From positions 1 to 15,612 of the forward strand of contig CAYHKQ010000059.1 in NCBI GenBank assembly GCA_964357255.1: 15,612 nt of DNA, given 5' to 3'. This document shows positions 12,319 through 15,612 of the stretch, piece after piece. The position numbers and the translations under genes are program-made. How positions within the stretch are numbered: the stretch's first letter is position 1; each line of letters starts with the position of its first letter. Under the pieces are notes generated by a model. That model was not told the DNA's origin, did no database searches, and was given only the letters and a program-made list of their open reading frames with translations. The DNA is from JBBTIS01 sp038059855. Its GTDB lineage: Bacteria > Elusimicrobiota > Elusimicrobia > JACQPE01.

Positions 12319-13532
12319 TAAGTTTGACCGGCGCCGTCCGTCACGCCAGGCAACGCGGCAGGCGCCTCCCCGGTCAGGCGGGTGACGGAACTGTTATAAC
12401 GGCCCAGATGGGTAGAGGCGGTGTCAAATGCGTCCTGGGCCTTTTTAAGGCGATTGCCGACCTCCTCAAAGTTGCCCTCAAAATGCTCAAAGTGTTTCCT
12501 GGCCTTCTTAATATCTTCAATCGTCTTTTGAACATTTTGGGCCATATCATAGTAATCATGGGCAATGGCAATCCCCTTTAAGGTAACGGCCAGGGTATTA
12601 GGCGAGACAGGAAAAACCTTAAGCCGTGAGAGATGCTCCCAGAGAGCGACGTTTCGAATCACCTCGAAATAGAGCGTCTCGCTCGGGAGAAACATCAGGG
12701 CCATGTCCATCGTTCCGAGGTCGGGACGGATGTAGTCCACGATTTCGCCGGCTTGTTTTTTGACGGCATCCTCGAGCGCTTTGCGGGCCAGTTTAAGTTT
12801 CTCTGGATCGCTGGTTTCAAATAACGGCAACACCTTCTCGCGATTAAATTTGCTGTCGATCGGAAGAACGGATTTCGGAAACCTAATGACAAATTCCACC
12901 CTCTTGGCTCCCGCTCCACCCTGGCCTGTTCCCGGAACGATCGTATAGTTAGTTTCATAAGAACCCGCCGGCAGGAAATCGGCAAGCAAGGCGTCTAATT
13001 CGCGCTCGCCAAAGCCTCCGCGCAGGTGCGGAAGCTTCAAGAGGGAATTTAATTCATTGACGGACTGGCCTACGGTATTGACATTTTGAAGCTGTAATTC
13101 GGCCTTCATGAGATGCTCCTGAACCTTCTGCGACTGGGCATGGCCATCCTTGATCGTTTTGTCCAATTTTTCCTGAACCAACTCCCCGATGGCCATGAGC
13201 CTTTTGTCCACCTTGTCGCGAATTTCCTCAAGCCGATGTTCCATGGTCTGGGCCGCCTTGGTCAGTCTCGCCTCTTGGTCTTGACGGCTTTTTGTCAATT
13301 GGACCTCCAATTTTTCCCAGATGGCCAAAAACTCATCGGAAAATTTTTTAGAAAAAGCCTCCCTGGTTGCGCCCGCGGCCTCGGCGATGCGCGAAGCCAG
13401 TTCCGTCTGCGCCCGGGCTAAAGCCTCCTGAAAAAAGACCGTGTCCGGCTTGGGTTGAGGCCGCAAAAAAAGCGCGGCCAGGCCGACTAGAGCCAAAAGA
13501 ACGGCCAGCAGAATGCCGACATCGAGAGCCAT
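12318..13532 (-). CDS. rmuC: RmuC family DNA recombination-limiting protein
   Basis: A 404-residue RmuC-like protein: a single N-terminal transmembrane helix (MALDVGILLAVLLALVGLAAL), a long coiled coil (about residues 30-150), then the conserved nuclease-like domain. The domain shows LRGGFGERELDALL, PIDSKFNREKVL, FLPSETLYFEVIRN and VSPNTLAVTLKGIA. E. coli RmuC limits inversion at short inverted repeats, which is notable in a window rich in palindromes. The ATG at 13532 is preferred. An in-frame TTG at 13565 would leave only 5 bases to the divergent tryptophanase gene. Neither has a clear ribosome site. The low-complexity tail (EAPAALPGVTDGAGQT) ends in a TAG at the edge of a long inverted repeat. 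Confidence 0.9.
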   Translation of the reverse strand: MALDVGILLAVLLALVGLAALFLRPQPKPDTVFFQEALARAQTELASRIAEAAGATREAFSKKFSDEFLAIWEKLEVQLTKSRQDQEARLTKAAQTMEHRLEEIRDKVDKRLMAIGELVQEKLDKTIKDGHAQSQKVQEHLMKAELQLQNVNTVGQSVNELNSLLKLPHLRGGFGERELDALLADFLPAGSYETNYTIVPGTGQGGAGAKRVEFVIRFPKSVLPIDSKFNREKVLPLFETSDPEKLKLARKALEDAVKKQAGEIVDYIRPDLGTMDMALMFLPSETLYFEVIRNVALWEHLSRLKVFPVSPNTLAVTLKGIAIAHDYYDMAQNVQKTIEDIKKARKHFEHFEGNFEEVGNRLKKAQDAFDTASTHLGRYNSSVTRLTGEAPAALPGVTDGAGQT

Positions 13533-13570
13533 GAAAAGATTATGCGATAATTCAATGCTAGGCAAATATT

Positions 13571-14959
13571 ATGAGCGAATGGAATTATAAAACCGTCATC
13601 GAACCTTTTAAGATCAAAATGGTCGAACCCATTCCCTTTACGACCCGGGCTGAGCGCGAACGCTGTCTTAAAGACGCTGGCAATAATCTCTTTAACATCC
13701 CGGCGGAAAAAATCACTCTCGATCTATTGACCGACTCTGGAACCTCGGCCATGAGCGCCCTGCAATGGTCCGCCATGATGAGGGGCGACGAATCGTACGC
13801 GGGCGCTAAAAGTTTCTTCGTGTTCGAGCGCGCGGTGCGCGACCTGACCGGGCTTCGCTTTATCATCCCGACCCATCAGGGCAGGGCCGCGGAACGAATC
13901 CTCTTCTCAGTCACAGTCGGCCCAAACTCCATCATCCCTGGCAACACCCACTTTGATACCACCCGGGCCAACATCGAAGCTACGGGCGCGCAGGCCCTGG
14001 ACCTGCCCGCCCCGGAGGCCCAAGATACGCAAAGCCTCTACCCCTTCAAAGGCAACATTGATTTGGCGCGATTGGAGGACGTGCTGATCAAAGAACGCCT
14101 GCGCATTCCCCTAATTCTGATAACCCTGACCAACAACGCCATCGGCGGCCATCCCGCGTCCCTGGAAAATTTGCAAAAAGCCAAAACCCTGGCCGCGCGC
14201 CACCGTGTCCCCTTTTTTCTCGATATCGCGCGCTTCGCGGAAAACGCCTACTTCATTAAACGCCGCGAAATGGGCTATGCGTCAAAATCTGCGCTAGACA
14301 TCTCCCGTGAAATTTTCTCCCTGGCCGACGGTTGCACCATGAGCGCTAAAAAAGACGCCCTGGTCAATATCGGCGGATTCCTGGCCCTAAATAACGCTCA
14401 ATGGGCCGAGGAATGTCGAAGGTTGTTGATCCTAACCGAAGGATTCCCCACTTATGGAGGGCTTGCCGGCCGAGATTTAGAGGCCATGGCCCAAGGCTTA
14501 AACGAGGTGTTGGAAGAAAACTACCTCAAGTACCGCCTGCGTTCCATAGAGTATCTCGGCGAAGGATTAGAAAAAATCGGCGTCCCCATCGTCAAACCGG
14601 CGGGAGGACACGCCGTCTATATAAACGCCCATCGGTTTTTAAGCCACATCCCCCGCCCCCAGTTTCCCGGCCAGGCCCTGGCCGTGGCTTTGTACCTCGA
14701 AGCCGGCATCCGTTCTTGCGAAATGGGAAGTCTGACTTTAGGCGAACACGCTCAGATTGAGCTAGTCCGCCTGGCCATTCCCCGCCGGGTTTACACCCAA
14801 AGCCATGTTGATTGGGTCATCGAAGTGTTCGAGCGGCTCGTCAAAAAGAAAAGCGCTATTCCCGGATACCGCATCGCCTCGGCCCCTGGCGCGTTACGCC
14901 ACTTTACGGCGCGCCTGGAACCTATGACCGGCGACGTGGCGGCAGGCGCCCGGATTTAA
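13571..14959 (+). CDS. tnaA: Tryptophanase (beta-eliminating lyase family)
   Basis: A 462-residue PLP enzyme of the tryptophanase/tyrosine phenol-lyase family. Motifs: LLTDSGTSAMS, GDESYAG (Tyr76), PTHQGR (100-105), DIARFAENAYF, the PLP lysine in SAKKDA (Lys261 by alignment), TYGGLAGRD, and AIPRRVYT. Residues that distinguish the two enzymes favour tryptophanase: Asp129 in FDTTR (Asp137 in E. coli TnaA; Thr in TPL), His444 in RHFTARL (His in TnaA; Phe in TPL), and Met385 in CEMGS where TPL has the phenol-binding Arg and TnaA has Ile. The expected reaction is L-tryptophan to indole, pyruvate and ammonia. AGG at 13560-13562 precedes the ATG. There is no TnaC-like leader, since rmuC diverges only 38 bases away, and no adjacent tryptophan permease. 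The 3' end overlaps the convergent TPR gene by 38 bases. Confidence 0.88.
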   Translation: MSEWNYKTVIEPFKIKMVEPIPFTTRAERERCLKDAGNNLFNIPAEKITLDLLTDSGTSAMSALQWSAMMRGDESYAGAKSFFVFERAVRDLTGLRFIIPTHQGRAAERILFSVTVGPNSIIPGNTHFDTTRANIEATGAQALDLPAPEAQDTQSLYPFKGNIDLARLEDVLIKERLRIPLILITLTNNAIGGHPASLENLQKAKTLAARHRVPFFLDIARFAENAYFIKRREMGYASKSALDISREIFSLADGCTMSAKKDALVNIGGFLALNNAQWAEECRRLLILTEGFPTYGGLAGRDLEAMAQGLNEVLEENYLKYRLRSIEYLGEGLEKIGVPIVKPAGGHAVYINAHRFLSHIPRPQFPGQALAVALYLEAGIRSCEMGSLTLGEHAQIELVRLAIPRRVYTQSHVDWVIEVFERLVKKKSAIPGYRIASAPGALRHFTARLEPMTGDVAAGARI

Positions 14960-15612
14960 GCTCGATCTTTAAACGCTCCAGGACCCGTCGCGCGTCATCA
15001 AGATAGGGATAAACTTCCAAAGCCGACTCCAGGTGGACCCTCGCCCCAAAAAAATTACCGCCAGCCAAATCCAGGCTGGCCAAAGAAAGATGGGAGTGAT
15101 AGAACGTTGGATTCATGGCAATCGCGCGCTCAAATTCCTTCCTCGCCTCATCGGGCCGGCCCAGCCTCAAATACTCCTGGCCAAGATTATGGCGGGTCTC
15201 GGGATAATGATCATCAAGGGCAATGGCCCTGTGGTAAGACTCAATGGCTTGTCCTGAATTCCCCCGCTCAGCCAGAGCCATGGCCAGATTGTTCCACAAC
15301 TTAGCCGCCCTGGGCTCATAAGACAACACATAGCGGAAGTACGTTTCGGAATCCTTCCAGGAAAAATTTCGTTGATAGCTCATGAAGCCGGCGCCAAGAA
15401 CCACAAGCGGTCCGGCCGCGACAAACAATTTTTTTGACCAGCCCCTGCTTAACGCTAAAGCCGTCAGAACGATCGCAAACCCGATGCTCGGCCCATAAAA
15501 CCAATGCTCCCAAAACAGGCTGTTTATTTTGGCGGCCAAGTTGCTCATGGGGGCGTAGGAAACGAAAAACCAAAAAATTCCCAAACTCACAAGAAGATAT
15601 CGCCGCCGCGCG
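14922..15612 (-). CDS. TMTC-like membrane protein with TPR domain (5' end outside window)
   Basis: The C-terminal part of a larger protein; the frame stays open to the right edge (15612), and the apparent GTG start at 15590 lies inside a membrane helix. Visible parts: a helix GIFWFFVSYAPMSNLA, the loop NSLFWEHWFYGPSIGF, a further helix pair (FAIVLTALALSRG; KLFVAAGPLVVLGAGFMSY), then a YQRNFSWKDSETYFRYVL linker and about three to four TPR units (WNNLAMALAERGNSGQAIESYHRAIALD and so on). The membrane-loop wording and TPR tail match TMTC-type proteins and related GT39/PMT-like glycosyltransferases, which transfer mannose to secreted proteins. The catalytic region would be upstream of the window. 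A short basic tail ends at 14922, overlapping the tryptophanase stop. Confidence 0.8.
   Translation of the reverse strand, partial: ARRRYLLVSLGIFWFFVSYAPMSNLAAKINSLFWEHWFYGPSIGFAIVLTALALSRGWSKKLFVAAGPLVVLGAGFMSYQRNFSWKDSETYFRYVLSYEPRAAKLWNNLAMALAERGNSGQAIESYHRAIALDDHYPETRHNLGQEYLRLGRPDEARKEFERAIAMNPTFYHSHLSLASLDLAGGNFFGARVHLESALEVYPYLDDARRVLERLKIELKSGRLPPRRRS

Noticed and set aside
12189..12581. 130-residue plus-strand frame over the long inverted repeat and the end of rmuC
   Set aside because: Half lies in the palindrome, half opposite rmuC; no recognisable domain or start site.
13571..14959. Annotation as tyrosine phenol-lyase
   Set aside because: The phenol-binding Arg and the diagnostic Thr and Phe of that enzyme are replaced by Met, Asp and His.

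Overview
The window reads as chromosomal DNA of a free-living, Gram-negative-type bacterium: there are Sec/lipoprotein signal peptides, a System II cytochrome c biogenesis protein, and moderate GC with A-rich runs. Start codons include TTG and GTG, and Shine-Dalgarno sites are often weak. The mix of genes (animal-type transketolase, a TMTC-like membrane-TPR protein, tryptophanase, several palindromic repeat families) recalls metagenome-assembled genomes of under-sampled phyla such as Elusimicrobiota. That placement is an impression, not a result. No phage, plasmid, CRISPR or integrase gene was seen. Coding density is high and no gene-free stretch exceeds 300 bases.

Layout. (a) 1-2803: a short palindromic repeat, an MBL-fold hydrolase (-), then a pterin gene group. 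folB (+) converges on a three-gene minus-strand operon of a stand-alone response-regulator receiver, a FolM/PTR1-like reductase and a QueD/PTPS-family synthase; these are linked by 4- and 8-base overlaps. (b) 2860-4362: rpiB, a TPR protein and a putative lipoprotein, tightly packed on +. (c) 4395-4526: a small transposon-like palindromic element ending 8 bases before the transketolase start codon. (d) 4535-7484: transketolase and a ResB-like protein, closed by a perfect palindrome that faces the convergent M3 peptidase. (e) 7556-9577 (-): an exported thimet-type oligopeptidase. (f) 9731-10040: tRNA-Gln(TTG) and a second palindromic element whose end seems to provide the tRNA promoter's -35 box. 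(g) 10071-12159: a four-gene envelope operon (DUF948-like, YtxH-like, cyclic-nucleotide-binding domain, AI-2E/PerM-family). (h) 12160-12318: a third long inverted repeat filling exactly the gap between two convergent stop codons. (i) rmuC (-) diverges from a tryptophanase (+), which overlaps the 3' end of a TMTC-like gene running off the right edge.

How the genes fit together: rpiB and tkt are both non-oxidative pentose-phosphate enzymes. folB, the FolM-like reductase and the QueD-like synthase all act on dihydropterins. ResB points to periplasmic c-type cytochromes. Tryptophanase (indole) and the MBL lactonase-like protein are degradative and possibly linked to signalling.

The most unusual content is non-coding. 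Two unrelated elements (4395-4526 and 9830-10040) share one architecture: terminal inverted repeats enclosing two inverted hairpins, where differences between the two copies are compensated inside each stem. With the stop-to-stop inverted repeat and the repeat at 13-48, this gives four palindromic repeat types in 15.6 kb.
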